64,000 nucleotides of DNA, taken from JAFKFJ01 sp963786445 (GTDB lineage: Bacteria; Pseudomonadota; Alphaproteobacteria; Acetobacterales; Acetobacteraceae). Below are positions 8,316 through 17,389 of this stretch, one piece after another. The position numbers were made by a program, and so were the translations under genes. The DNA lies in NCBI GenBank assembly GCA_963786445.1, contig CAWAZU010000036.1:124001-188000 (forward strand), in the 5' to 3' direction. Numbering within the stretch: the stretch's first letter is position 1; every line of letters starts with the position of its first letter. The notes under the pieces are model-generated. The model worked only from the letters and a program-made list of their open reading frames with translations, was not told the DNA's origin and ran no database searches.

Positions 8316-9746
8316 TCAGCGCCGAGGCGTGACCGGCGCCAGGCGATGCGGCGTGGCGCCGAGCGGCAGATCGAGGCGACGCTGCAACGCGGCGCCGATG
8401 GCGGCGAGCGCGGCGTCGCTGAACGCCGGCGCGATGAGGCTGACGCCGAAGGGCAGCCCGTCGCGGCGCATGCCCGCCGGCACGGCAATGGCGGCGAGGT
8501 CGAACAGGTTGACGAAATTGGTGTAATGGCCGAGGCGCGCGTTGAGCGCGATCGGCTCCGCCGCCACCGCGGCCACGGTGTAGATGGTGGCCGCCGTCGG
8601 CAGCAGCATGAAATCGGCATCGTGCCACAGTCGCTCCGCCTCGCGGCCGAGCGCGGCGAGCCGATAGCCCGCCTTGAAGGCATCGACGGCGCTGTAGTCG
8701 TCCCCGCCGGCGATGATGTCGCGTGTCACCGGCAGCAGTGCCTCGGGCGCGCGGCGGAAGAAATCCTCGATCGCGGCCAGCCGCTCGGCCACCCACGGGC
8801 CGCTATAGAGGAGCGCCGCCGCGGACCGGAAGGGCGCGAAATCGAAGGCGACGCGCGTGCCGCCCAAAGCCTCGAGCGCGGCCGCGGCGGCGGCGAACAG
8901 CGCCGGCGTGTCGCTGTCGCCGAAGCATTCGAGATCGGCCGCTTGCGGCACGGCGAAGCGAAATTGCGCCGTGAAGGACGGCGGCACCGGCGGCGCGCGG
9001 CGCGAGAACGGGTCCGCGGCCTCGTAGCCGCCCGCGATCGCGGCAATCTGTGCCGCGTCTTCGGCGCTCAGGGCCAGGACCGAGACGCAATCGAGCGAGC
9101 GGCACGCCGGCACCACGCCCAGCGTGCTGATCAGACCGCGCGTCGGCTTCAATCCGACGATGTTGTTAAAGGCGGCGGGAACGCGGCCGGAGCCGGCGGT
9201 ATCGGTCCCGAGCGCGAAGCTGACCAGCCCCGCGGCGACCGCCACCGCCGACCCCGAGCTCGACCCGCCCGGGATGAAGCGCGCATCGAACGGATTGCGC
9301 GGCACGCCGTAGGGCGAGCGGCAGCCCACCAGCCCGGTCGCGAACTGATCGAGATTGGTCTTGCCGACGAGGATGGCGCCGGCCGCCTCGAGGCGCGCGA
9401 TCGCCGGTGCCGTCGCTTCGGCGCGATAGGCGAAACCGGGACAGGCCGCGGTCGTCCTCATGCCGGCCACATCGAGGTTGTCCTTGACCGCGAAGGGAAT
9501 CCCGAACAGCGGCAGGCGCGCGGCGAGATCGGGCTCGCGGGCGGCGCGCTTATCGAGCGCCCCCGCCCGCGCGTGCAGGCGCGCCGCCGGCACGCGGGTG
9601 ATCCACACCTTGTCGTCGCCGGCATCCTCGATACGCGCCAGCACCGATTCGACCAGCGCCGCGGCGGTGATCTCGCGGGCAAGAAACCGCTGTCTCAGGC
9701 GGACGAGATCAAGACTTGGCCGTGCAGCTTCGCGATCCATCGCCAT
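8316..9746 (-). CDS. Amidase-signature protein, allophanate hydrolase (AtzF)-like, amidase domain only
   Basis: A 476-residue amidase-signature enzyme with the Ser-cisSer-Lys triad: K88 in AVKDN, the GGSSSGS loop (161-166) and nucleophile S186 in TDTAGSGRVP. The overall pattern, including GGYEAADPFSRRAP and GHYTNFVNLFDL, fits allophanate hydrolases, which turn allophanate into ammonia and CO2 via N-carboxycarbamate. Family members usually run to about 600 residues with a C-terminal second domain, which is missing here. I chose the ATG at 9746 because GAGGAG lies four bases upstream. It is divergent from a decayed gene remnant whose pieces (BMP-type ABC transporter, cysteine hydrolase, cupin) often accompany such amidases. 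Confidence 0.8.
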   Translation of the reverse strand: MAMDREAARPSLDLVRLRQRFLAREITAAALVESVLARIEDAGDDKVWITRVPAARLHARAGALDKRAAREPDLAARLPLFGIPFAVKDNLDVAGMRTTAACPGFAYRAEATAPAIARLEAAGAILVGKTNLDQFATGLVGCRSPYGVPRNPFDARFIPGGSSSGSAVAVAAGLVSFALGTDTAGSGRVPAAFNNIVGLKPTRGLISTLGVVPACRSLDCVSVLALSAEDAAQIAAIAGGYEAADPFSRRAPPVPPSFTAQFRFAVPQAADLECFGDSDTPALFAAAAAALEALGGTRVAFDFAPFRSAAALLYSGPWVAERLAAIEDFFRRAPEALLPVTRDIIAGGDDYSAVDAFKAGYRLAALGREAERLWHDADFMLLPTAATIYTVAAVAAEPIALNARLGHYTNFVNLFDLAAIAVPAGMRRDGLPFGVSLIAPAFSDAALAAIGAALQRRLDLPLGATPHRLAPVTPRR

Positions 9747-9770
9747 GCGCCTCCTCGCTGCGGAGTGTGA

Positions 9771-10070
9771 ATGTCGCGCGGCGACTTGCAAACGCAATGC
9801 GGCTTTGCGACGCGGCCGGGGCTCTTGCGCGGCCTCGCCGGCAACGCCGCGGCCGAGATGGTGCTCATCCCGGTGGGCGCCGTCGCCGCGGCGCTGGTGC
9901 TGTTCGGCATTTTCGTCGGGCTTGCCGGGGTCAATCCGCTGGCCGTCTGCCGCTACATGGTCGAAGGCTCGGTCGGATCGTGGTTCTCCATCCAGAACAC
10001 GCTGACGCGCGCCGCGCCGCTCATCCTGACCGGATTCTGCACCGCGCTGCCGGCGCAGCTCGGGCTCTGT
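9771..10070 (+). pseudogene. Truncated ABC permease of the BMP/simple-sugar type
   Basis: From the ATG at 9771, about 100 residues match the start of a nucleoside or simple-sugar ABC permease: AEMVLIPVGAVAAALVLFGIFVGLAGVNP is followed by SWFSIQNTLTRAAPLILTG and FCTALPAQLGL. Similarity stops abruptly near 10070, within the second membrane segment, and the rest of the permease is gone. The frame continues meaninglessly to 10226. GGAG lies upstream of the start, so the stub could still be translated. Confidence 0.75.
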
Positions 10071-10395
10071 GGCTGCGTCCCTCGGTCATGCGGGACGAGG
10101 CCGAGACCAAGATCGCGCAATATCGCGTGCATACGCGCTCGCCCGACACGCCGTTGGCGGCGCTCTCGGGCGGCAATGTGCAGCGCACGGTTCTGGCGCG
10201 CGAACTCGACGAGCGCATCGAAGTGATGATCGCCGCCAATCCCTGCTTCGGGCTCGATTTCCCGGCGGTGGCGCAAATCCATGCCGCGATCATCGCCGCC
10301 CGCAACCGCGGCGTCGCGGTGCTGCTGGTGAGCAGCGATCTCGACGAAATCCTCGACCTCGCCGATTGTCCGCCGGCGAAATTGCGACGCGGCAA
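10065..10395 (+). pseudogene. Fragment of an ABC ATPase (C-terminal nucleotide-binding domain)
   Basis: In a different frame from the permease stub. The sequence has the ABC signature LSGGNVQRTVLAREL, a degenerate Walker B region (VMIAANPCFGLDF) and the switch region VLLVSSDLDEILDLAD typical of the second ATPase domain of RbsA/MglA/YufO-like proteins. There is no Walker A, and everything upstream is missing. It runs straight into a hydrolase fragment in the same frame. An ATG at 10088 could start a chimeric 235-residue product. Confidence 0.75.
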
Positions 10396-10424
10396 TTCCG
10401 CCTTGCGCATCGGCGATCCCGGTC

Positions 10425-10795
10425 CGATGGGGCGCATCCTGATCGCGGGCGAGCCCGGCAACGATTTCGTCGCGCCGCTGCGGCCGGCAACCGGCGAGCT
10501 CGTCGTCGCCAAGCCGGGCAAGGGCGCGTTCTTCGCCACGTCGCTCGACGCGCTCCTGCGCGAGCGGCAGGTGACGCACCTTGCGATCGGCGGCGTCACC
10601 ACCGAGGTCTGCGTGCAGACGACGATGCGCGAGGCCAACGACCGCGGCTATGAGTGCGTCCTCGTCGAGGACGCGACCGAGAGCTACTTCCCCGCGTTCA
10701 AGCAGGCCACGCTCGACATGGTGCGGGCGCAGGGCGCGATCGTCGGCTGGACGGCAACGGTGGACCAGGTGCTGGCAGCGCTGGAGGTGCCGTGA
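10425..10795 (+). pseudogene. C-terminal fragment of a cysteine hydrolase (isochorismatase superfamily)
   Basis: The last 120 or so residues of a biuret/ureidoacrylate hydrolase-like enzyme: KPGKGAFF with its lysine, and GGVTTEVCVQTTMREANDRG containing the nucleophilic cysteine. The N-terminal part with the catalytic aspartate is lost, replaced by the ABC ATPase fragment in the same frame. The stop overlaps the GTG of the cupin remnant. In intact clusters such hydrolases make allophanate or carbamate, which fits the neighbouring amidase. Confidence 0.75.
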
Positions 10796-11181
10796 CTGAG
10801 CCGATCGTTCTGCCGCACGGGCTTCATGGCGATCCGGGCGGGCGCGCGTGGCAGCATTTCCGCGACGGCATCGAGGTGTCGTGGCTCTATGCGAACGGCG
10901 CTCACGGCCCGGCGGCGGCCTATCTGCGCTATGCCGCCGGCGCGCGCGTTCCCTTTCACTGGCATCCCGGCTACGAGCACGTGCTGGTGCTCGAGGGGGT
11001 CGGTGACAGGTTCAATGTCGGCGCCAGTCCCCTTGGACCGTCCGTTCAAGATCCGCCGTCGTCGCATCACCCGCGGACATTCCAACACCCACTGGCGAGC
11101 GCATCCGGCGCCGCATCGCGGGAACCAAACCGCAACCATCGCCCGTCCCGCCCCTTGCCGCCTCCGCCGCAAACCCTTTAG
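10792..11181 (+). pseudogene. Truncated ChrR-like cupin
   Basis: Starts at GTG 10792, overlapping the hydrolase stop. About 72 residues look like a cupin with metal-binding residues in PFHWHPGYEHVLVLEG. After about position 11010 the reading turns into low-complexity Ser/Pro/Arg sequence, and the second cupin motif is absent. This is the fourth broken gene in a row. The following operon starts at 11215. Confidence 0.6.
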
Positions 11182-11214
11182 GCTTGAAATAACGACCAGA
11201 GGGAGGCCGAACCG

Positions 11215-12744
11215 ATGAACCTGACACGCAGAGGGCTTGTGGCCGGCGGCCTTACGCTCGCCGCCGCCGCGCCGATGCTGACCCCGCGCACCGCACTCGC
11301 CGAGGCCGGGGCGGTGACCATCGCCTTCAATGTCGCCCTGCCGGCCTGGGACCCGACCGTCGGCGCCTCGGCGGTCAACCCGACCATCCAGGCCATCTAC
11401 CAGTCGGTGTTCGACCAGTATATCGGCCAGAACCCCGACCTCTCCTTCACCCCCGGCCTGCTGGAAAAATGGGGCTGGAACGACGCCGGCACCGGCGTGT
11501 GGATGGACGTGCGCAAGGGCGTGGTCTGGCACGACGGCTCGGCGCTGACGCCCGACGACATCGTCTGGTCGCTCACCCGCGCCGGCGACCCGAAAAGCGG
11601 CAATCCGATCCAGTTCATCTGGGGCAACCTGCACAACTTCAAAGTGGATGGCCAGCGCGTCACCGCCGATGCAAAACAGTTCGACCCGGTGCTGTTCAAG
11701 TGGATGGCGTTCCTCACCGGCTACGTGCTGCCGCGCGCCTATTACGAAAAAGTCGGCGCCGAGGGGTTCGAGAAAAAGCCGGTCGGCAGCGGCCCCTATA
11801 AGGTCGATGCGTACGAGCGCAACGCCTTCGTGCGCCTGAAGGCCAACCCGCAATACTGGGGCGGCAAGCCGGCGATCGACACCGTGGTGTTCAAGTTCGT
11901 CACCGACGGCTCGGCCCGCATCGCCGAGATCGAATCCGGCCGCTCCGACGTGACGCTGGAAATCCCCTACGAGGAATTCGACCGGCTGAAGGGCAAGCAC
12001 GGCCTGAACGGCGTCACCACGCCGACCTCCAACATCGGCATGATCTTCATCACCAACGTCGCCCCGATGCTCGACGCCAATGTGCGGCATGCGATGGTCA
12101 TGTCGGTGGACAAGAAGCTGCTGGTGGACAAACTGCTGCGCGGCTACGGCGTGCCGATCGACACGCTGGAGGCACCGCAATACGAAGCCTTCGACCCCTC
12201 GATCACCACGCCGTACGACCCGCACCGCGCACGCCAGATGCTGGCCAACAGCGGAATCTCGCCGTCCAAACCGGTAACATTCCGTATCCAGACGACGCGC
12301 GGCTACATGCCCAAGGACTACGAGATGATCGAGGCGATCGTCGGCATGTGGCGCCGGGTCGGCATCCACGCCGACATCGAGGTCTATGAGATCGCCAAGC
12401 ACTTCGAGCTGCGCGCGGCGCACAAGCTCGCTCCGGCGGCGTTCTACAACTGGGGCGATGCGATCGGCGATCCGACCACGTCCACCGGCTTCGCCATGTT
12501 CGGCCCGTCGCCGCATTCGGCGTGGAAGACCAAGGATGTTGACGCGCTGATCGGCCCGCTGTGGGGCGAGCGCAACGAGGAAAAGCGCATCGCGGGCTGG
12601 AAGGCGGTCGATCGCTACGTCGCCGAGAACGCATACGTGCTGCCGCTGCTGCAATACGTGCAGCCGATCCTGCACAAGAGCAGCCTGAAAGTCGTGCCGT
12701 CGATCTCCGGTTCGCTGCAGCCGGCGCGGTTCTCGCCGGCCTGA
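11215..12744 (+). CDS. ABC transporter substrate-binding protein, family 5 (Dpp/Opp type)
   Basis: A 509-residue periplasmic binding protein. The N-terminus NLTRRGLVAGGLTLAAAAP has twin arginines before a hydrophobic stretch and a likely cleavage after ALA, consistent with Tat export. Family hallmarks are AEKWGWNDAGT-like and FRKGVVWHDGSALTPDDIVWSL-type segments, seen here as VRKGVVWHDGS and LTPDDIVWSL. GGGAGG precedes the ATG. It heads a complete operon with two permeases and two ATPases. Members bind peptides, glutathione, opines, glycosides or metal chelates, so the ligand is open. Confidence 0.92.
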   Translation: MNLTRRGLVAGGLTLAAAAPMLTPRTALAEAGAVTIAFNVALPAWDPTVGASAVNPTIQAIYQSVFDQYIGQNPDLSFTPGLLEKWGWNDAGTGVWMDVRKGVVWHDGSALTPDDIVWSLTRAGDPKSGNPIQFIWGNLHNFKVDGQRVTADAKQFDPVLFKWMAFLTGYVLPRAYYEKVGAEGFEKKPVGSGPYKVDAYERNAFVRLKANPQYWGGKPAIDTVVFKFVTDGSARIAEIESGRSDVTLEIPYEEFDRLKGKHGLNGVTTPTSNIGMIFITNVAPMLDANVRHAMVMSVDKKLLVDKLLRGYGVPIDTLEAPQYEAFDPSITTPYDPHRARQMLANSGISPSKPVTFRIQTTRGYMPKDYEMIEAIVGMWRRVGIHADIEVYEIAKHFELRAAHKLAPAAFYNWGDAIGDPTTSTGFAMFGPSPHSAWKTKDVDALIGPLWGERNEEKRIAGWKAVDRYVAENAYVLPLLQYVQPILHKSSLKVVPSISGSLQPARFSPA

Positions 12745-12766
12745 GCGGGCGCGGCGGGACGCGAAA

Positions 12767-13774
12767 ATGCTCGCCCGCCGCATCCTGCTGCGCCTGCTGC
12801 AGGCGGTGCCGACGCTGGCCGGCGTTGCCGTGCTGGTGTTCGTACTGGTGCGCGTGGTGCCGGGCGATCCGGTGGCGATGATGATCCCGCCCGGCGCTTC
12901 GGCCGAGGACGTGGCACGGCTGCATGCGCTCTATGGCCTCGACAAGCCGATCCTGGCGCAGTTCGCGATCTGGGCGCGCCACGCGGCGGCGGGCAATTTC
13001 GGCATTTCCATCAGTTCCCGCCAGGGGGTCGCGGGCCTGATCGCATCGCGCCTGCCGGCCACGCTGGAACTGGTGGCGCTGGCGGCGACGATTGCGATCG
13101 CACTCGGGGTGGCGTTGGCCGCGATCGGCACGCGGTTTTCCGGCCGCAGCGGCGAGGCGGCGGTGGATGCGGCGAGCGGGTTCGCGCTGGCGGTGCCGGA
13201 CTTCGTCTGGGGGCTGGGCTTCATCCTGCTGTTCGGCGTGGTGTGGCCGATCCTGCCGATCTCCGGCCGCGCCGACCCGACGCACGCGCTCGACCTCGCC
13301 ACCGGCTTCACGCTGACCGAATCGGTGCTGCGGCTGCGGCTTGCGCTGGCCGGCGAAGTGCTGGCGCACATGGTCATGCCGGCGACCGCGCTCGCGTTGC
13401 CGCTGGCGGCGATGATCGCGCGGGTGCTGAAATCCTCGCTCGCCGAGCAGATGGCGCAGGATTACGTGCTGCTCGCGCGCGTCAAAGGTTTTTCGCGCTG
13501 GCACGTGATCCTGGCCGAGGCCCTGCGCAACGCGGCGCTGCCGACGGTGAGCCTGACCGGCGTGCAGGTGACGTTCCTGGTCGGCGGCACGGTGCTGATC
13601 GAGCGCATCTTCTCGTATCCCGGCATCGGCAATCTCGCCATCGACGCGGTCATCAACCGCGACCTGCCGCTGATCCAGGGGCTCATTCTCACGTTTGCGG
13701 CGCTGTTCATCCTGATCAATCTGGCGCTCGACCTGTCGTATGCCGCGCTCGATCCGCGGCTGCGCCGCGGCTGA
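12767..13774 (+). CDS. Dpp/Opp-type ABC transporter permease, DppB-like
   Basis: A 335-residue inner-membrane protein with the N-terminal LLRLLQAVPTLAGVAVLVFVLVRVVPGDP, split here around the first membrane helix, which is characteristic of DppB/OppB. The cytoplasmic EAA loop (DYVLLARVKGFSRW, then ILAEALRNAALPTVS) contacts the ATPase. Six membrane segments are apparent. It follows the binding protein by 22 bases. Confidence 0.92.
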   Translation: MLARRILLRLLQAVPTLAGVAVLVFVLVRVVPGDPVAMMIPPGASAEDVARLHALYGLDKPILAQFAIWARHAAAGNFGISISSRQGVAGLIASRLPATLELVALAATIAIALGVALAAIGTRFSGRSGEAAVDAASGFALAVPDFVWGLGFILLFGVVWPILPISGRADPTHALDLATGFTLTESVLRLRLALAGEVLAHMVMPATALALPLAAMIARVLKSSLAEQMAQDYVLLARVKGFSRWHVILAEALRNAALPTVSLTGVQVTFLVGGTVLIERIFSYPGIGNLAIDAVINRDLPLIQGLILTFAALFILINLALDLSYAALDPRLRRG

Positions 13775-13784
13775 CGGCGTGCGG

Positions 13785-14606
13785 ATGCTGCGCAACTGGC
13801 GGGTCGCGGTCGGCGGCGGATTGCTGCTGCTGCTGGTCGTGGCGGCGGTGTTCGCAGCGGACCTGTCGCCGTACGATCCGCTGGATCAGGACCTCGCCGC
13901 GCAGCTTGCGCCGCCCGACTGGCACTTTGCTGCCGGCGGCCATTTTCTCGGCACCGACGGCCTCGGGCGCGACCTGCTGTCGCGGCTGATCTGGGGCAGC
14001 CGGGTGGCGCTGACGGTGGCGCTCGTCGCCGGCTCGCTGACGGCGCTGCTCGGCACGCTGCTCGGCCTCGCCGCCGGGTTCTTCGGCGGTTTCGCGGATC
14101 TGCTGATCTCGCGCGCCGTCGATGTCTGGTCGTCGTTTCCGCCTGTGCTGCTGTCGATCATTCTCGTGGCACTGCTGGGCACCGGGCTGTGGTCGGTGGT
14201 GGTGGCGATCGTGGTGATCGACTGGACGCGCTTCTGCCGCGTCGTGCGCGCCGAGACGCTGAAGCAGGAGCGCATGGACTATGTCGCCGCCGCCGTGGTC
14301 GCCGGCCTGCCGCCGCGCGCCATCCTGTGGCGCGAGGTGCTGCCGAACCTGCTGCCGCTGACCCTCGTGCTGCTGACGCTGGAAATGGGCATCGCGGTGG
14401 TGGTGGAAGCGATTCTGTCTTTTGTCGGCCTGTCGATTTCCTCCGACGTGCCGAGCTGGGGCGGCATGATCGCCGAGGGGCGCGAGGTGGTGCATGAAGC
14501 GCCGTGGATTCTGAGCGGCGCGATGCTGGTGCTGCTGGCCACCGTGCTCGGCTTCAACCTGCTCGGCGACGGGCTGAAGGCCGAACTCGACCCGGTGCTG
14601 CGGTGA
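13785..14606 (+). CDS. Dpp/Opp-type ABC transporter permease, DppC-like
   Basis: A 273-residue partner permease. The N-terminal RNWRVAVGGGLLLLLVVAAV is the first membrane helix. Next come the DppC-type sequences LSPYDPLDQDL and FLGTDGLGRDLLSRLIWGSRVAL, and the EAA loop YVAAAVVAGLPPRAI. ATG 13785 is the likely start; an in-frame GTG lies six bases earlier. It ends in GTGA overlapping the first ATPase gene. Confidence 0.9.
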   Translation: MLRNWRVAVGGGLLLLLVVAAVFAADLSPYDPLDQDLAAQLAPPDWHFAAGGHFLGTDGLGRDLLSRLIWGSRVALTVALVAGSLTALLGTLLGLAAGFFGGFADLLISRAVDVWSSFPPVLLSIILVALLGTGLWSVVVAIVVIDWTRFCRVVRAETLKQERMDYVAAAVVAGLPPRAILWREVLPNLLPLTLVLLTLEMGIAVVVEAILSFVGLSISSDVPSWGGMIAEGREVVHEAPWILSGAMLVLLATVLGFNLLGDGLKAELDPVLR

Positions 14607-15436
14607 GCGGCCCCGTCCTCGCGATCGAGCGCCTGTCGGCGGCGCTGGCGCAGGGCGCACGGACGACGCTGCTGCACGACGTCTCGCTGTCGGTCGGGCC
14701 GGGCGAAGTGCATGGGCTGGTCGGCATGTCCGGCGCCGGCAAGTCGATGATCGGCCGCGCCGTGCTCGGCATCCTGCCGCCATCGGTGCGGCTGACCGGC
14801 GGCAGCATTCTTGTCGCCGGACAGGAGGTGACGCGGCTGACCGAGCGGGCGCATCGCGCCGCGCTGCGCTCGCTCGCACTGATCCCGCAGGACCCGCTGT
14901 CCGCACTGAACCCGTCGCGCCGCATCGGCGGGCAGATCACCGACGTGATGCGGCTGCGCCTCGGCATCGCGCGCGCCGCCGCCGCGGCGCGCGCGCGCAC
15001 GCTGCTGGAGGAAGTGCGCATCCGCGAGCCGGAGCGCGTGCTGCGCGCCTATCCGCACGAACTCTCCGGTGGCATGCGCCAGCGCGTGCTGATCGCGGCG
15101 GCGTTCGCGGCCGATCCAAAACTGATCGTCGCCGACGAGCCGACAACCGCCCTGGACGTCACGGTGCAGAAGCAGATTCTGCGCCTGCTGCGCGATTTGC
15201 AGCGCCGCCACGGCACCGCCATCCTGTTCATCACCCACGACCTCGGCGTGGTCGCCAAATTATGCAGCCAGGTTTCGGTATTGCGCGACGGGCGCATCGT
15301 CGAGCAGGCGCCGGTCGCCGAGATATTCGCGCGCCCGCGGCACCCTTACACGCGCGCCCTGTTCGCCGCGATGCCGCGCTATGACCGGCCGGAGGCGGCT
15401 GCGCTGCCGCCCGAACTGGCGGGGAGCGGGAGGTGA
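14603..15436 (+). CDS. Dpp/Opp-type ABC transporter ATP-binding protein, DppD-like
   Basis: A 277-residue ATPase from a GTG start overlapping the DppC stop. Walker A is GMSGAGKS, the signature is LSGGMRQRV, Walker B is LIVADEPTTALD and the switch histidine is in FITHDLGVV. The C-terminal PRHPYTRALFAAMP is the oligopeptide-transporter tail. It pairs with the DppF-like ATPase, which overlaps its stop in the same GTGA style. Confidence 0.93.
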   Translation: MSGPVLAIERLSAALAQGARTTLLHDVSLSVGPGEVHGLVGMSGAGKSMIGRAVLGILPPSVRLTGGSILVAGQEVTRLTERAHRAALRSLALIPQDPLSALNPSRRIGGQITDVMRLRLGIARAAAAARARTLLEEVRIREPERVLRAYPHELSGGMRQRVLIAAAFAADPKLIVADEPTTALDVTVQKQILRLLRDLQRRHGTAILFITHDLGVVAKLCSQVSVLRDGRIVEQAPVAEIFARPRHPYTRALFAAMPRYDRPEAAALPPELAGSGR

Positions 15437-16274
15437 GCGGGGCGCTGATCGAGGCGACGGGGCTGCGCGTCGCGCTGCCCGATCTGGCGCGCAAAAGGCC
15501 GTTCCGGCGCGCGGAGCCGATGCCGATCCTGCACGGCATCGACTTCGCGATCGCGCGCGGCGAGGCGGTCGGCATCGTCGGCGAGTTCGGGGTCGGGCAA
15601 GACCACGCTCGGCCGCGCACTGCTGCGGCTGATCGCGCCCACCGGCGGGCGGATCACCTTCGACGGCCAGGACATCACGCACGCACCCGAACACACGCTG
15701 CGGCCGATGCGCGCGCGCATGCAGATGGTTTTCCAGAACCCGCTCGCCGCGCTGAACCCGCGCCGCACGATCCTCGCCAGCGTCGCCGCCCCGCTGCGCG
15801 CGCGCGGCGACCGGGCGCAGGTGCGCGGCCGTGCCGTCGCTGCCCTGGAACTGGCGGGGCTGTCCGCGGCACTGGCGGGGCGCTATCCGCACCAGCTCTC
15901 CGGCGGACAGCGGCAGCGTGTCGGCATCGCGCGCGCGATCGTCACCGAGCCTGAATTCATCCTCGCCGATGAGATCGTCTCCGGCCTCGATGTCGCGACG
16001 CAGGCGCAGATCCTCGACCTGCTGCGCACGCTGCGGCGCGAGATGGGGCTGGCGCTCGGCTTCATCGCGCACGACCTTTCGGTGGTGCGCGTGCTGTGCG
16101 AGCGCGTCGCCGTGATGCACCAGGGGCGCATCGTCGAGGAGGGGCCATGCGAGCGCGTGTTCGCCGACGCCCGCGCATCCCTACACGAAGCGATTGCTCG
16201 CCGCGATCCCGCTGCCGGAACTGGACGATACATGGCTCGACGAGGCGGAGCCGGCGTGGAATGCGACGCCATGA
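15433..16274 (+). CDS. Dpp/Opp-type ABC transporter ATP-binding protein, DppF-like, two apparent +1 frameshifts
   Basis: The second ATPase of the operon. An extra T near 15586 breaks the Walker A: without it the reading is GESGSGKTTLGRALL. An extra base near 16169 breaks the C-terminal DPAHPYTKRLLAAIP tail. After both corrections the product is 279 residues with MVFQNPLAALNPRRTI, LSGGQRQRVGIARAI, LADEIVSGLDVATQ and IAHDLSVVR all intact, ending at TGA 16272-16274. The conserved motifs on both sides argue for sequence error, not decay. Confidence 0.85.
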
Positions 16275-16319
16275 TGCGGCTGTCCGCGCAGGACACTGCC
16301 GGTCACGCGCCGGGCGCGA

Positions 16320-16919
16320 TCACGCCACCCGCCAGCCGGCAACGATGTCGTCCACTAGCGCGACCGCGCCGATCAGCGCGATGTTGTCGAGTGCCGCCCG
16401 GTGCAGTTCGGGACGGCTCGCCGCGCAGGCGTCGGCGGCCACGGTGACGCGATAGCCCATGTCCGCCGCGTGCCGCGCCGTGTGCTCGACCACCGAATTG
16501 GTGGCGACGCCGGCAATCACCAGGTCGGCGGCATCGAGCCGCCGCAGCGTCTCCTCCAGCGGCGCACCGAAAAAAGCGTTGATGCGTCCGTGCCGAACCA
16601 CGGCCTCATGCGGCTGCGGCTGCAGCCGGTCGTGGAACGCCGCGCCCCACGAGCCGTCCACCACCGCGCCGATGCGCACGACGTTGTCCCAGATCGGCCC
16701 GTTGCGCAGCACGTCGGCGTGGTCGGGACGGAACGCGACGCGGACATGCACGACCGGCACGGGAATTTCGCGCGCGCCGGCGAGCAGGCGCTCGGCGGCG
16801 GCGAGCACCGCTTCGCGCTGCGCATCGCCTTCCGCAAAACCCAGGCGGATGCGGCCGTTCGGATGCACCACGTCGTTCTGATAATGCAGTGCCAGCACGG
16901 CGCAGCGCCGCGGCGTCAC
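16320..16919 (-). CDS. Isochorismatase-superfamily protein with degenerate catalytic triad
   Basis: A 199-residue protein from a GTG whose bases overlap the stop of the dioxygenase beta subunit. The fold is recognisable: LALHYQNDVV, HVRVAFRPDH, GRINAFFGAPLEE, GVATNSVVEHTARHAADMGY. However, the catalytic aspartate of DMQND-type motifs is H12, the nucleophilic cysteine of GVATNxCV is V143, and the usual lysine position is R109/H110. It may be a non-cysteine hydrolase, an isochorismatase-like enzyme or a non-enzymatic protein. Genomic linkage suggests a role with the Rieske dioxygenase. Confidence 0.8.
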   Translation of the reverse strand: MTPRRCAVLALHYQNDVVHPNGRIRLGFAEGDAQREAVLAAAERLLAGAREIPVPVVHVRVAFRPDHADVLRNGPIWDNVVRIGAVVDGSWGAAFHDRLQPQPHEAVVRHGRINAFFGAPLEETLRRLDAADLVIAGVATNSVVEHTARHAADMGYRVTVAADACAASRPELHRAALDNIALIGAVALVDDIVAGWRVA

Positions 16920-17386
16920 ACGAACGTCTCCAGCGTATCCTGCACGTCCTCGCGGTTGATGAGATCGACGCGCTTGAGCACGATGCGCAGCCCGCCCGCC
17001 TCGCGGCGCAGCCAGTGCGTGTACTGGCCGCCCAGCATGCGCTGGTCGCGGCGGCGCCATTCCAGCATGTGGAACGTCGAGGCGACCACGATGTTTCCGT
17101 CCTGCTCCGGCAGCAGCGTGACGTTGCCGACGATGCGCGCCGCCTGCGTCACCGGCTGCTGCGACCAGGCGCGCTTCTCCTCCAGCCGCTGCGCGCGCAC
17201 CTCGCGCAGCAGCGCGTCCTCGTAGAACAGCGAGGCGTGGTCGATCGGGTCGGGCTGGTCGAAGGTCAGCGGGGCCCAGTACATGCCGCCCTCGGCGAAC
17301 AGCGCCAGCCAGTCCTGCCAGCGCCGCTGGTCCAGCAGGCGCGCCTCGTGGAACAGGAACGCCGACACCTCGTCATGCGTGGTCAT
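16916..17386 (-). CDS. Aromatic-ring-hydroxylating dioxygenase, beta subunit
   Basis: A 156-residue cystatin-like (NTF2 fold) small subunit that structurally supports the alpha subunit. Recognisable segments are FLFHEARLLDQRRWQDWLALF at the N-terminus and VASTFHMLEWRRRDQRMLGGQYTHWLRR, split at the arginine run, near the C-terminus. It starts three bases after the alpha-subunit stop on the same strand, a classic alpha-beta pair, and overlaps the isochorismatase-like gene. Confidence 0.9.
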   Translation of the reverse strand: MTTHDEVSAFLFHEARLLDQRRWQDWLALFAEGGMYWAPLTFDQPDPIDHASLFYEDALLREVRAQRLEEKRAWSQQPVTQAARIVGNVTLLPEQDGNIVVASTFHMLEWRRRDQRMLGGQYTHWLRREAGGLRIVLKRVDLINREDVQDTLETFV

Positions 17387-17389
17387 GGT

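Noticed and set aside
9771..10226. Intact short ABC permease
   Set aside because: Similarity ends inside the second membrane helix and the frame continues as arginine-rich shadow of another gene fragment.
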